From NCBI GenBank assembly GCA_001839685.1, contig MLAK01000777.1, positions 1 through 33,808 of the forward strand: a DNA stretch of 33,808 nucleotides, read 5' to 3'. This document shows, one piece after another, positions 17,611 through 27,849 of the stretch (its first letter is position 1; the number at the start of each line of letters is the position of its first letter). The stretch comes from Tritrichomonas foetus. Its lineage: Eukaryota; Parabasalia; Tritrichomonadida; Tritrichomonadidae. A program made the translations under genes and the position numbers. The notes under the pieces are model-generated. The model was not told the DNA's origin. It searched no databases and saw only the letters and a list, made by a program, of their open reading frames with translations.

Positions 17611-19200
17611 ATTTGACATATAACTATTATAATAAAATAAAGCCACAGATACATTTTCATTTTTTCTTACATGAATGAAAAGCATTCAAGGTATTACAGA
17701 CTTTAGTCACAAAAAGTTGAGTGCAAGCTTTTCTTCTTATAGGAACGAAATAGGCGTCTAAAAATACTGAAAAAGTTTTTCCTGTGAGAAAAAATTATTT
17801 TAATTAGCTATATATAGGCAAAAGCTAGCAGGCTTTTCACCTTCTAAAAATATCCATCATCAAATGTTTCCCACTGTAGTAAGCTTGTAATAACTCATTT
17901 TACTCTATCCGTATGATATTTGTCTTCTGAATTCAAAGTATATATTCACTTTTCCACTAGAAAATTTATTTTGATATCATAATGAATAGAAATAACATCA
18001 TATTACCTTTCTAATTAATGCTAGCATTTGGTCCCAACATAATAAAAGTAGTTTGTTTCCATCAAAGTAGAATTAAAAGGATATCAAGTCATATGTTTTG
18101 CTTCTGAATTGATTTTCATCGTTTCATAGCATGATATCATATAATAACAATGTTATTAATATCTAATATTAGTATCTAGATTATGTTTTTCATTCAACAC
18201 ACTCTAGATTATAATATTCAATGGAAGGGAAATAATTCTTTTCATGAAATTTTGATTGTTTTCCTATAAGATGAGTGGTTACAACATTGTTTTCATTTAA
18301 ACAAAATTTTAATGATTCTATGGAAAATTCTACTTTCTTTAACCAAAGAAAATAAAATAGAATTGAACCTAATACCATCTAAAATTTAATAATATCACTT
18401 CAGTAGCCATTTGCAATGATGATATCATTCGAGAATGATGGTCGAAATTATCATATCTTGAAACATAATTTAGTAAATATTAATTAAAATTTTGTTCGTC
18501 AACTTTTTCGCCTTCGATTGTCGAATTTTGTTCTAACAGGAAAATTCGATCACGTTTGCTTCATTGGAAAATCAAAAATAATGCTGATAAATCTGCTGAA
18601 GTATTCAAAGAGGTTTTCATTTGATAAAAAGTTTAATTTTGTCCATAATTATGTTTAAATTATTCCCAACGTAGATGCTTAACTCTTGATATATGAAATT
18701 AATCATTACAAATAATCAATATGTTAAGCATATGATTAAATTTGAACAATGAATTCCGTTAGATCACAAAAATGGAATTCAAATAATTGATGATTTCTCA
18801 TAAAGTGTTCATTTTGATAATAAAAAGTTAGATATGAATAATTTCTAGATGAATATATATAATTATTAGAAATAATTACATATATTGAGCGCTCGATTAT
18901 ATTATCAATTTCAATATTTCTATTTTTCTTGCTTGAGTCATACTTAATGCATAAACAGTTATTCTAATAGAATTATCCTTCAACAAATGCGATCTAAACA
19001 TCATTATTTTCAGATATTTTCCGATTGTCAAAATATATTTCATTTATTCGTCCTTATATTTTATGCATATATATTAAATATATAACTTATTATAAATATA
19101 AAATTTACTAAAGAAAAAACCTTATTTTACCAAAGATATTTTCGTTATTTTTATTTGACACCAAATTTCTAAAACTTTAGCTGAAAGTTTAGTTGAAAGA
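17611..19200. other. Long AT-rich intergenic spacer
   Basis: This 1.6-kb spacer holds no frame with protein character, RNA gene or long repeat that I can support. It includes several short GATATC-centred palindromes typical of AT-rich DNA. The promoter of the PP2A subunit gene must lie at its right end. Confidence 0.55.
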
Positions 19201-20412
19201 ATGGAAATCCAACCATTAGCGTCATTTGGTGATCACGTTCCACTTTCACAATTCAAACCCGACGATACTATCTCGACATTAGCCTTCAGCAGCGACGGTC
19301 AATTTCTCGCTTCTGGTGATCAAGCTGGACGTGTTGTTGTTTTTCGACTTAACGGCCACGTCACGGCCAATTCAAAGCCGACAGTCTCGTTTGTCACCCA
19401 AGTCCACGCCCATAAAGCGCAGTTCGATTATTTTCGGTCCGAATTGAGCGAAATGAAAGTAAATTCTCTCAAATGGGTTCAGCGACAAAGCCTTAATCCT
19501 CTTCTTCTTTCATGCAACAGCCATGACGCTAAGCTGTGGAGCTTCAATGCCAGCCCTAAGGTTGTCTGGAATCCATATAATGCGCCACAGACATTAGACG
19601 AATTTGTCTTCCCGACAGCTCGACAATGCGACACGAAATACACATCAGAATGCGTTCGTACATTTACAGACATACAGACAGAATATATCGTTGATCTCCA
19701 ATGCCTTCCTGATCAGCGAAGTTTTCTGATGGTTGACGTTTCCTGCGTGAAATTGTGGGATATAGAGCGAGACGTTAAGTCTGTCTGCTTATGCAAAGTA
19801 TCACAACAAGAACCAGAAATTACTACATCAGCCATCCACAACATGTACACGTCTGCTTTCCTCATTGGTGATGACTATGGCGTTTGCCGCATTTTGGATA
19901 TGCGCCAGCAGGCAGAAGACTTGACGCCTTCAATTGAAGTTGACACTTCACTTCACACAAGCAGATCACAACAAATGGAAGGGTGCGACAGCATCGGCAG
20001 CGTTGTTTTTTCACCGTGCGGAAACTACTTCGCTGTCAGGCGCTTCGGCGATGTCCAAGTGTGGGATGTCCGCCAGCCTTCGGCCCCATCAGCGAAACTG
20101 GACGTGCAGTGGTTCCCCGGACAGATGGAGTGGCTTGTAAGTGACGACTACGTGAAGGACCAATTCAGAACAGCCTTCACACCAAATGGAAAGATTGTTA
20201 CTGGCTGCTATTCAGCAGATTTTGTTGCGTGGGATCATAAAAGTGGAAAAACGACCAGACACAAGGCAGTTTCAACGCGGACCCCGAGGCCCCCTCCAGA
20301 GCCGGGAAGGGACTTCAGCAAAAGGGTTACTGTTTGCGAAGCTCATCCTAACCAGGAAATTGTCGCTGTTGTGTCAACCGCCGCCCTTTTCGTGTTTTAC
20401 GAAGCTCCTTGA
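19201..20412 (+). CDS. PP2A regulatory subunit B, B55/PR55 family
   Basis: The protein has 403 residues and is a WD40 propeller of the B55 family, which selects substrates for protein phosphatase 2A. Family landmarks in order are: ISTLAFSSDGQFLASGDQAG with RVVVF (repeat 1), VHAHKAQFDYFRSELSEMKV and NSLKWVQRQ (the B55-specific 'EFDYLKSLEIEEKINKI..LPRQ' segment), then SHDAKLWSF. TEYIVDLQCLPDQRSFLMVD and VKLWDIE follow, then VVFSPCGNYFAVR with DVQVWDVR. The closing strand DFSKRVTVCEAHPNQEIVAV corresponds to the conserved C-terminal strand. It is shorter than animal and yeast B55 (about 450). Its coding sequence is visibly richer in G and C than neighbouring genes, as expected for a well-expressed housekeeping gene, though expression is inference. 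It should act with the PP2A A and C subunits, which are not encoded here. Confidence 0.88.
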   Translation: MEIQPLASFGDHVPLSQFKPDDTISTLAFSSDGQFLASGDQAGRVVVFRLNGHVTANSKPTVSFVTQVHAHKAQFDYFRSELSEMKVNSLKWVQRQSLNPLLLSCNSHDAKLWSFNASPKVVWNPYNAPQTLDEFVFPTARQCDTKYTSECVRTFTDIQTEYIVDLQCLPDQRSFLMVDVSCVKLWDIERDVKSVCLCKVSQQEPEITTSAIHNMYTSAFLIGDDYGVCRILDMRQQAEDLTPSIEVDTSLHTSRSQQMEGCDSIGSVVFSPCGNYFAVRRFGDVQVWDVRQPSAPSAKLDVQWFPGQMEWLVSDDYVKDQFRTAFTPNGKIVTGCYSADFVAWDHKSGKTTRHKAVSTRTPRPPPEPGRDFSKRVTVCEAHPNQEIVAVVSTAALFVFYEAP

Positions 20413-20793
20413 ATTCCTCAAATCCTTTAAAAAATTAATAATACACATACTTTTTCAATGATATTTGGAACTTTTTCAATTGAATATTTTTCTAGTGAAA
20501 GATTTTATAGGGGCGTTTTTGTCCCCATCAAAATGAAAATACATATTTTTATACTCATTTTTGGTCATGTTCTTTTGGAAGGATACAAGCTATTGCACTG
20601 ATAGGATATGAATTATCATATAAATATAATATTTAGAAGTCTCTATTACGATACTGATGTAAAAAAATAATCCATAATAAGTAATCAGTAGTTGAGGCTA
20701 AGTTTTCTTATTCTTATCATGAAAAGAGAAAAATGGCCAAATAAGTTATGAAAAAGATAAACTAAAAGTAACCATGTTTTTGTTAAATTCAAA
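20413..20793. other. Short intergenic region
   Basis: This AT-rich 381-bp spacer lies between two + strand genes. It has no gene and no notable repeat. Confidence 0.6.
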
Positions 20794-22182
20794 ATGAGTA
20801 AGAAATCCAATGATTTTATTGATTTTCGAAGACAGCTGAGGCTAATTAGTGAAGATAGAAGGAATTTTCGAGGAAACCAAGCAATTCTTGACATGCGGGC
20901 CAACTCTGTAGATTCCAGTGAAGAAGAGGATGGACCAGATATTTCATATTATGAAAGATTTTCTTTTTTAGTGAATGGTGATGTAAATCAAGTTCCTTAT
21001 TTCACCAACTTTTTATTCGCTCAATCAGAGCAACAAATTATAGAAGCATTCAAATCCTTACCAAATTTAATATTATTTTTAAAAAATTGTTTTCTTGCAG
21101 GCAGTGAAAATGATACTCTTTTATTTCATTCAATGATGTTAATTCTAATAATTCAATCGTTAGATGTTGATTTATCTCCATTTTGTGATCCAGCTGTTTT
21201 TGCTTTAATTTTTCGAAATTTACAATACTATAATGTAATGATTAGAATATACTCTTTAACTATGATAACTAATTTAATTATTGATTATCCGCAAATTTAT
21301 GAAAGTCTCTCAGAAGCACATTTTTTAGATATTCTAATGAATTTGTTAGTTTTTGAAGACAGAGACGGGAAATCTGAAAAAAGTGAGCTTCCATATCGAG
21401 CTAAAGAAAGTTTGTTTTTCGAGTTAGCTAATGCCATCGCTACAATTGCAAAATTGAAAATTTTTAAACCGGAAGATTGCCCCAAACTCTGGGACATCTC
21501 TGTAATGTTTATAAATGATGGAGATTTCAGCGATTCCATTGAAAAATCGATTGGCGTCTTAGGAATTTTAGCATCTGCTGGATTTGTTCAACAATTTCCC
21601 CAAAACATCATGGAATATTTTGCTTCATGTGTATTGGATGGCATTTCTATTCTAAAATCTTTTATTTTCTTTCTTAAAAATATGGGCATCGAATTTTTCA
21701 AAGAACTTCTTCAATATGACCTTCTAGAAAATATTATCCTTGTCATTTCAAATGATGTGAAAGAGAACGGTCAAGTAATTTATCAATTTCTTGGAGAAAT
21801 TCAATTTCACACTTATGATGAAAACTTTATTTTTTCAACTTTAGATTTATTAGACAAAGGAAGGTTCCAAACACGAGTAAATATTATCTATTATCTCTCC
21901 AGAATATTGACATCCACATCTACAAAATTAATACAAAATTTAATTGAATATGATATTCTTTTTTGTATCGAAGAATTATTATCTGTAGATGATTCTGAAG
22001 TTTCTGTCGTGTGTTTAACTTTTCTTGAAATATTTTTTAATACATTTAAATCTGCATCCAGCCAAAAAATTACCGAAATTCCAAATGCTGACGTTATTTT
22101 AAGTCAAATTACAGACATAATATCAACGATCAGCGATGAAGTAGATGAACAAATTAATAGAATTCTTGCGCTTGCTGCTTAA
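20794..22182 (+). CDS. ARM/HEAT-like helical repeat protein, function unknown
   Basis: The protein has 462 residues. The N-terminal ~45 residues are basic and helical (FRRQLRLISEDRRNFRGNQA), followed by an acidic patch (SSEEEDGPD). From ~60 to the end the protein is built of hydrophobic helices in repeating pairs (for example LPNLILFLKNCFLAG, IYSLTMITNLIIDY, LLSVDDSEVSVVCLTFLEIF), as in armadillo or HEAT solenoids. The basic N-terminus followed by ARM-like repeats recalls the importin-alpha layout. However, the conserved W-x3-N ladder of importin alpha is not seen, so I call only the fold. There is no signal peptide or membrane segment. The stop is TAAA, which fits the trichomonad poly(A) signal overlapping the stop codon. 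Confidence 0.7.
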   Translation: MSKKSNDFIDFRRQLRLISEDRRNFRGNQAILDMRANSVDSSEEEDGPDISYYERFSFLVNGDVNQVPYFTNFLFAQSEQQIIEAFKSLPNLILFLKNCFLAGSENDTLLFHSMMLILIIQSLDVDLSPFCDPAVFALIFRNLQYYNVMIRIYSLTMITNLIIDYPQIYESLSEAHFLDILMNLLVFEDRDGKSEKSELPYRAKESLFFELANAIATIAKLKIFKPEDCPKLWDISVMFINDGDFSDSIEKSIGVLGILASAGFVQQFPQNIMEYFASCVLDGISILKSFIFFLKNMGIEFFKELLQYDLLENIILVISNDVKENGQVIYQFLGEIQFHTYDENFIFSTLDLLDKGRFQTRVNIIYYLSRILTSTSTKLIQNLIEYDILFCIEELLSVDDSEVSVVCLTFLEIFFNTFKSASSQKITEIPNADVILSQITDIISTISDEVDEQINRILALAA

Positions 22183-22398
22183 AAGCATATAAATTGACTT
22201 TCCCCTTGAACTTAATAATATTAAGTTATTAGTAAAATTTCAATAGAGCCGAATATTTTCTCTTTTCTTTCTTGCTACTGATTAGTTTTGTTGTTGGTAC
22301 ACATTAATCATAAAAACATTAATCATAAAAACATATAAAAAATATATACTTTAAAAAACAAAAAATAATAAAAAATCAATAAATAAAATTAACATAAA

Positions 22399-24783
22399 TT
22401 AAAAGAATGATGCATCTGAGTCGTCGGATTCCTTGGCTTTCTTTTTGGTTGGCTTGTCATCATCTGAGCTTTCAATCCCAGAAAGATCAATGGAGTCATC
22501 AGATTTTGGTTTTTCTTCTTTCTTCGGCTTCTCCTCCTTCTTTTGCTTCTCTTCCTTTTTCGGCTTTTCAGACTTTTCCACTTTTCCTTTCGATGGCTTT
22601 TCATCTAAAATGTCAGAAAGTCCAGAAATATCAGAGTCGTCAGCTTTCGCATCACTTTTAGAATCTGAATCAATTCCTGAAAGGATATCTTCATCTTTTT
22701 TATTCTCATCTTTCTGTTTATTTTTGGATTCTTTTGTTGGCTTTTCATCTTTTTCTTTATCTTTGCTTTTTGTGGATTTTTTAATTGATTCATCAAGTGA
22801 AATTCCAGAAAGAATAGAATCATTATCAGTTATCTTTTTCTTTTCTGGTTCATCTGTTAATTTTTTGATAGAAGAATCAAGTGAAATTCCAGATAAAACC
22901 GAACCGTTATCAGAAATTTTGTCTTTTTTCTCTTCTTTTGTTGTTTTGCCATCACTTTTTGATTTTTTGTCAGATTTTTTGATTGATTCATCAAGTGAAA
23001 TTTCAGACATAATTGAATCAATATCATCTTTATTTTCTTTCTTCTCTTTCTCTTTCTTAGATAAAGTTGAAGAATCTGATTCAATTCCAGAAATAATTGA
23101 ATCAATGTCATCATCTTTTTTGCTACTCTTTTTATTCTCCTTTTTATTATCTTCCTTATTGTCTTTCTTTTCATTATTTGGTTTCTTGTCTTTCTTTGAT
23201 TTATCATCTTTAGTGATTGAAGAATCAAGTGAAATTCCAGAAATGTCAGAATCAATATCATCATCTTTCTTACTTTCCTTTTTATTTTCTTTCTTTTCTT
23301 TCTTTGGTTTGTCATCTTTAGTGAGTGAAGAACTAAGAGAAACATCTGATAAAATATCATCGTCTTTTGATGATTTCTTTTTATCTGATTTCTTGATTGA
23401 AGAACTGAGAGAAACATCTGATAAAATATCATCATCTTTTGATGATTTCTTTTTCTTTTCTTTCTTTTCTTTCTTTGGTTTGTCATCTTTAGTGATTGAA
23501 GAACTCAAAGAAACTCCAGAAAGATCTGAATCATCATCTTTCTTTTTGTTTTCTTTATTATCTTTTCCATTTTTAGATGATTCCTTTTTCTCTTTGTCTG
23601 AACTTTTATCAGAATCCTTGTCTTTTTGCTTATTTTCGTTTTCAACTTTTGCCATGATCCTTTGAATGGATGAATCCAAATTCGTAAGTTCGGCATCTGT
23701 GAGTTTCTTTGGTTCTTTGATTGGTTCGGATGAAGAAGATGAAGAGCTGCTGGAAACTGATAAAATTGAAGTGTCTGAACTTGAATCGTGATCTTTCTTT
23801 TTTTCTAGTTTTTCAACATTGTCGGTCTTTGTGTTTTCATTTTGTTGTGCTGCATTAGATACATCATTACTAGTAACAGGTGGGGTAATTGGTGCAGGAG
23901 TCGTACTTGGTAAAGGTGCAATTGGTTGAGTAGTTGATGTTGTTGTTGAAGGAGTGACTGTAGCAGAGGGTGCAAGATGAGTGTTGTCAAGTCGAAATTC
24001 AACATGTTTCCCGTTATCCATAGTTGATGGTTTTGGTGGCGGCGGCTGGGAAGGCTTATTTGGAACAACATTTGGTTTAGTAATTTCATATTGAGTTGAA
24101 GAAGAAGGTTTATTTTGTCCATAATTTGTCTGTCTTCCTTTCCCGCGTTTCCATTGAACTGGTTTTCTCACAGATTGAGTAAGTGCTGGCGGCGGCTGAT
24201 AATGATTTTGTGATGGCGGCCTTTTCATCTCCTGTGCACATCTTGGAATAACTGGCACTTCTTTCAATCTGTCTTTTCGTTGTTTTGATGAAACATCAGA
24301 TGGAAGATAAGCCAAGCTGGTGGGCATGTTTGGATCAGCAAACAACCGTTCATTTGGTCGTGCAATTTGGTTTTGTTTACTGAGTATGTGTTGAACAGTA
24401 GCAGTTAATTGAGAAAGTTCTTTTGAAATGTTTTTTGACATTGCTGTTTCAGTCGTTTTTACATGTCTTGGTGATTGGACAGGCTTTTGCTTGGCTTTTC
24501 GAGATGCCTTTTGAGAGACTGGATTTTTGAGGGAAGCATTGGAAAGACTGAGTGACCCTTTGAATGATATAAATGGACCTGGTCTTCCTGTCTTTGAGCG
24601 AAGCTGCGTTTTCCCTTCAAAACTTTCTAGCCCTTCACTTTTCAAGGCACGATCATAAACTTCGCGAATATTAAATGATCCTGAAAATAATAATTCTGAA
24701 TTTCGAATTTCGAAATTTACTGGAATTGAATCGCCGGAATTCACAAATACTCCATCGTAGCATAAATACTTGCTCTTGCTCAT
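22399..24783 (-). CDS. Long Lys/Ser/Asp-rich repetitive disordered protein
   Basis: The protein has 794 residues. Residues ~1-80 may be a small folded beta-rich domain (YLCYDGVFVNSGDSIPVNFE). Residues ~80-330 are basic and Pro/Thr/Gln-rich. Residues ~408-725 contain about ten copies of a degenerate unit, D/E-D/S-x-I/L-S-G/D-I/V-S-L-x-S-S/E-I/L, separated by Lys-rich spacers. The tail repeats K(K)EEKPKKEE and ends in acidic residues. The motif looks like an acidic-hydrophobic docking peptide with many Ser-Asp/Glu casein kinase 2-type sites, so multivalent binding or scaffolding is possible. I recognise no family. The opposite strand holds a long open frame (22433-23665) rich in Ser and Phe, which is a codon-bias shadow of this gene. 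Confidence 0.75.
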   Translation of the reverse strand: MSKSKYLCYDGVFVNSGDSIPVNFEIRNSELLFSGSFNIREVYDRALKSEGLESFEGKTQLRSKTGRPGPFISFKGSLSLSNASLKNPVSQKASRKAKQKPVQSPRHVKTTETAMSKNISKELSQLTATVQHILSKQNQIARPNERLFADPNMPTSLAYLPSDVSSKQRKDRLKEVPVIPRCAQEMKRPPSQNHYQPPPALTQSVRKPVQWKRGKGRQTNYGQNKPSSSTQYEITKPNVVPNKPSQPPPPKPSTMDNGKHVEFRLDNTHLAPSATVTPSTTTSTTQPIAPLPSTTPAPITPPVTSNDVSNAAQQNENTKTDNVEKLEKKKDHDSSSDTSILSVSSSSSSSSSEPIKEPKKLTDAELTNLDSSIQRIMAKVENENKQKDKDSDKSSDKEKKESSKNGKDNKENKKKDDDSDLSGVSLSSSITKDDKPKKEKKEKKKKSSKDDDILSDVSLSSSIKKSDKKKSSKDDDILSDVSLSSSLTKDDKPKKEKKENKKESKKDDDIDSDISGISLDSSITKDDKSKKDKKPNNEKKDNKEDNKKENKKSSKKDDDIDSIISGIESDSSTLSKKEKEKKENKDDIDSIMSEISLDESIKKSDKKSKSDGKTTKEEKKDKISDNGSVLSGISLDSSIKKLTDEPEKKKITDNDSILSGISLDESIKKSTKSKDKEKDEKPTKESKNKQKDENKKDEDILSGIDSDSKSDAKADDSDISGLSDILDEKPSKGKVEKSEKPKKEEKQKKEEKPKKEEKPKSDDSIDLSGIESSDDDKPTKKKAKESDDSDASFF
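22600..23560 (-). repeat. Degenerate in-frame minisatellite coding the SGISLxxSI units
   Basis: About ten copies of variable length (50-150 bp) share the + strand core TTCAATT/TCTAGTGAAATTCC-like text that codes ISGISL on the - strand. The two copies with DDDILSDVSLSSS (23340-23450) are nearly identical in DNA and are the most recent duplication. The region should be unstable in length between strains. Confidence 0.7.
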
Positions 24784-25121
24784 TTGCTTGATTTTGCTTT
24801 TCCCTTGAATTACTCCGAAACAAAAGAAATCGTCGTCAACAATCGATACGAAAAGTTCTGTACATGTTAAAGGCGCGTCCTTTTCGATTATCCTATCAAT
24901 AAAAACTGGAGTTAAAAATAAAATATATACTGTCTAAGTCGATGTGATTTTCTTCCATTTATTTCTTACGTTTATTTATTCGCGATTAAATAGTAATATT
25001 TTACATCACATGTCATCATGATTTGAATTTGTATAGATTTTCGAAAACAATAAATTATATCCTATAAGATCCTAAATTAAGATTGCTAACAATCCATACA
25101 TATAAGTCAGGTGTTTTTTAT

Positions 25122-25122
<1 letters not shown>

Positions 25123-25177
<55 letters not shown>

Positions 25178-25255
25178 ATCAAGATTGATTTTGAATAATG
25201 AAATCATGCAATATCTTCATACTTTATGTATATTATTGAAGGTTCATAATTCNAT
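25123..25255 (+). repeat. Direct repeat, left copy: poly(A) plus 79 bp
   Basis: A run of 54 A is followed by 79 bp (25177-25255) that match 27377-27455 base for base, apart from the N at 25253, which aligns with T. The offset is exactly 2,200 bp. It brackets the left ankyrin gene copy together with 27351-27455. It could be a target-site or tandem duplication, or overlap left at an assembly join. Confidence 0.85.
25253..25253. other. Ambiguous base (N) at the repeat junction
   Basis: This is the only N in the window. It sits three bases before the end of the 79-bp direct repeat and 12 bases before the point where the inverted repeat reaches the mirrored window end. That position suggests read conflict or a contig join. 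Confidence 0.9.
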
Positions 25256-25662
25256 GTTTTCTTCTTTCTATCATTATGTTTTCTTCTTTCTATCATTATA
25301 TGATGTAATTTATATCATATGATGAATATCTCTGCATTAATTAAGAGTCTTAATGTAAGACCAAACTTGAAAAAGAATACTATCAAGTTTCACTTTTGGT
25401 CGTTATGCAGAGGTATAAACCATTCTTTATTTTGGTATCTTGATGGATAATATTATTATAATGCAAATGGGAAATGCGATTTTCTTGTGAAATATATTCA
25501 ATGTAGATGAAATGCATGTTCAAATTTGTGATAATTGATGAAACATGATTTAATCTGATTGATATATGGATCGTTGATCATTCTAAATCATAAAAAAGAC
25601 CCAACATTACATATTAAATCTAATTACTAAAATCAACCCTGTAAAAATACTTCTGAATCAAG

Positions 25663-27237
25663 ATGAGAGAATTTCGATTAATTCACCATTATTCACCTAG
25701 GAAATTTATGAAATGTGAAGTAAAAATCGACCTGATGGAACTTGGTGAATATTTGCTTTCCAAGAAGGCTTGGATCGAAAAAATTGTAGATATACAAAAG
25801 CAACTATTCGCGTTAAATGATGAATCATATGAAAAAGTTGAAGAGATGATTTTAAGCACAAACTTTCCATCATCCAATGAAACCACAATTAACTTTTTTG
25901 ACCTTACAGTTATTGCATCAAATAATAGACCAAAATATAACCATCTTTATAGAAAACTTTTGAGTCATTTTGAAGATTCATTAAATAAATATAGAATTGA
26001 TAAAAAATCGTTATTTACAACATTTCATAATGATCCAAATTTTTTGGTGACCTATACAGATAACGATGAATTATTTAATATTATTCAAAATGATAAAATT
26101 GATGAGTTTCAGACCAAACTTGCAAAATCCGATATTTCGATAAATTCGAGGATTAAAAATGGAGGGAAAGAAATGTGTTTAATTAATTGGGCTTCGTTTT
26201 TTGCATCAGTGAAAATTTTCAAATTTTTAATTCTATCAAAAGCTGAAATTGATGAAGAAACTCTGGACTCGGCAGTTTTTGGTGGAAATTCGGAAATTAT
26301 TCACATTCTAGAAAGTAAAAAATTTGTCTTGGGCGTACAACAATTAATTATTGCCATTCAAGCTCATCGACAAGACATTATTGAATATATTTTAAATTCT
26401 GACATTCATTCAGGAAAGGAATCTGGCAATAATTCTGTCACAACTTATGATAATCATTCAAATTTAATCACAAATACGGCCCTCTCAAAAACAATCGAAT
26501 TTTATAATTTAGAGTTTTTTGTTCACAATCTTAAATATGTTAAATCACCAACACTTTTATTTGATAGTGTTCGTTGTCATCATATTGATATGATGGATAT
26601 CTTATTGCATATTCCTACACTTGATATTAATTTTTTAAACGGGAAATATTCTGTTCTTCATACAGCAATAAGAATGAATAATTTAGTATATGTAAAATAT
26701 TTATTAAATTGTGATCGAATTGATGTCAATCTTAAAGTTGATAGTAGAAATGATTATACAGCACTTCATCTTGCCGTTCTTCATAGAAACCCTGATATCA
26801 TTAAACTTTTACTTGCTCGAAAAGATATTGATATCAATGCAATAACTTTTTATTCCAAAGAGACACCGCTCCATTTTGCATGTAGAAATAATTCATTTGA
26901 AATCATCAATATTTTAACCGATGATGAACGATGTGAGAAAAAAATGGAAAAAAGATGCAGATTCTTCGAAGCGAAAACTCCACTCGATATTTCCATAAAT
27001 CATAGAAAATACTCTATTGCACATGAAATGAAAAGTAAAGGATTCAAAATGAGCAGATTTTTCTGGTACTCATTTATCTTCAACATTTGCTTGTTTGCCT
27101 TTTCAGTGGGTCATTTGATGAGTACAGCAGTTAAAATAAGTGATTTTAATTTATATTTAACAATTGTGGAAATTGGTGCGGTAATGAGGTTCATTTTGGC
27201 ATCTGCAAATGATATGATATTTGATGATAATTTTTAA
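25663..27237 (+). CDS. Ankyrin-repeat protein with C-terminal membrane helices (DUF3447 type), left copy
   Basis: The protein has 524 residues. Residues ~1-145 form a helical N-terminal region shared by the large trichomonad ankyrin families (YEKVEEMILSTNFPSS, YNHLYRKLLSHFEDS). Residues ~150-270 carry degenerate repeats of the DUF3447 type (INWASFFASVKIFKFLILS). Clear ankyrin repeats follow at ~325-430: VLHTAIRMNNLVYVKYLLNC, TALHLAVLHRNPDIIKLLLA and TPLHFACRNNSFEIINILT. The last ~60 residues are hydrophobic (WYSFIFNICLFAFSVGHLM and LYLTIVEIGAVMRFILA), giving two probable membrane helices, so the ankyrin part is tethered to a membrane. Partners are unknown. The gene lies inside the inverted repeat and is identical in sequence to the copy at 31836-33410. 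Confidence 0.88.
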   Translation: MREFRLIHHYSPRKFMKCEVKIDLMELGEYLLSKKAWIEKIVDIQKQLFALNDESYEKVEEMILSTNFPSSNETTINFFDLTVIASNNRPKYNHLYRKLLSHFEDSLNKYRIDKKSLFTTFHNDPNFLVTYTDNDELFNIIQNDKIDEFQTKLAKSDISINSRIKNGGKEMCLINWASFFASVKIFKFLILSKAEIDEETLDSAVFGGNSEIIHILESKKFVLGVQQLIIAIQAHRQDIIEYILNSDIHSGKESGNNSVTTYDNHSNLITNTALSKTIEFYNLEFFVHNLKYVKSPTLLFDSVRCHHIDMMDILLHIPTLDINFLNGKYSVLHTAIRMNNLVYVKYLLNCDRIDVNLKVDSRNDYTALHLAVLHRNPDIIKLLLARKDIDINAITFYSKETPLHFACRNNSFEIINILTDDERCEKKMEKRCRFFEAKTPLDISINHRKYSIAHEMKSKGFKMSRFFWYSFIFNICLFAFSVGHLMSTAVKISDFNLYLTIVEIGAVMRFILASANDMIFDDNF

Positions 27238-27250
27238 AATTACATAGAAA

Positions 27251-27277
27251 AAAGATGATTTTTATAGAATCATCTTT
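27251..27277. terminator. 3' hairpin downstream of the ankyrin gene
   Basis: AAAGATGATT and AATCATCTTT form a perfect 10-bp stem with a 7-nt loop, 14 bp after the stop codon. It is duplicated at 31796-31822. It would lie in the 3' UTR and might influence RNA 3' end formation or stability. Function is inference. Confidence 0.3.
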
Positions 27278-27350
27278 CCTTATTATTAAACAAGACTATC
27301 GCTTTTATTACAATGATATACTATAGCAAAAAGTCATAACTTCCTTTTGG

Positions 27351-27455
27351 AAAAAAAAAAAAAAAAAAAAAAAAAACATCAAGATTGATTTTGAATAATG
27401 AAATCATGCAATATCTTCATACTTTATGTATATTATTGAAGGTTCATAATTCTAT
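27351..27455 (+). repeat. Direct repeat, right copy: poly(A) plus 79 bp
   Basis: A run of 26 A is followed by the same 79 bp as at 25177-25255. It begins 12 bp outside the inner boundary of the inverted repeat. The right-hand ankyrin copy has no such flank, so the poly(A)-plus-79 unit belongs to the left locus only. Confidence 0.85.
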
Positions 27456-27849
27456 TCATGAAAGGAAACAATATTCACTCCTTCACTTTCTAATTTTTAT
27501 AATCCAAATAATAGTTTCTAAAATGATTCGTTTCATTTTGAAACTCACAAGTTATTCGCACAACATTAAAAGGAAATCTTTTAACTTCTGAATCGGAAAA
27601 AATAAAATGCATTTTTTTGTTTTTGGTAGTTTACCTATACAATTAAAAACAATAATTCCACAACTTTTCAGATATGGCGACCATTTTGTTTCGAATCTTC
27701 CCAATAACGTTTTCCATAACAAGAACAGTTTTTGAATTTTTCAAAGAAATTTTCTTATTTTTTCTTTTCTTTTTGTCTCCTTTCTCTGTTTTTGTTCCAT
27801 TTCTTTCTTATTATTAATGGAGTAAATCCGGAAAAAGTGAAAGAAAGCC
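27456..27849. other. AT-rich spacer, nothing recognised
   Basis: No gene is recognised between the direct repeat and the stop codon of the kinase gene. It contains a pyrimidine-rich stretch at about 27745-27810. Confidence 0.5.

Larger units (their letters stand above)
24784..25264. other. Spacer with poly(A) tract and repeat junction
   Basis: This holds the promoter side of the repetitive-protein gene, then a run of 54 A (25123-25176), the left copy of a 79-bp direct repeat (25177-25255) and an ambiguous base at 25253. No gene is present. The frame that translates the A run as polylysine is not a protein. Confidence 0.7.
25265..27339 (+). repeat. Inverted repeat, left copy (2,075 bp)
   Basis: Position x matches the reverse complement of position 59073-x throughout. 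The ORF ends obey this exactly (25663/33410 and 27237/31836), so there is no net indel, and the encoded proteins are identical. The inner boundary is after AAAGTCATAA at 27339. Beyond it the two copies differ completely. The outer boundary cannot be seen because the right copy ends with the window. Confidence 0.95.

Noticed and set aside
22433..23665. 410-codon + strand open frame rich in Ser and Phe
   Set aside because: It is antisense to the Lys/Ser/Asp-rich gene. Its composition (Ser/Phe/Leu) is the mirror of GAA/AAA/GAT-type codons and it has no domain.
25083..25322. Frame with a polylysine run
   Set aside because: It is a translation of the 54-A tract and spans an ambiguous base.
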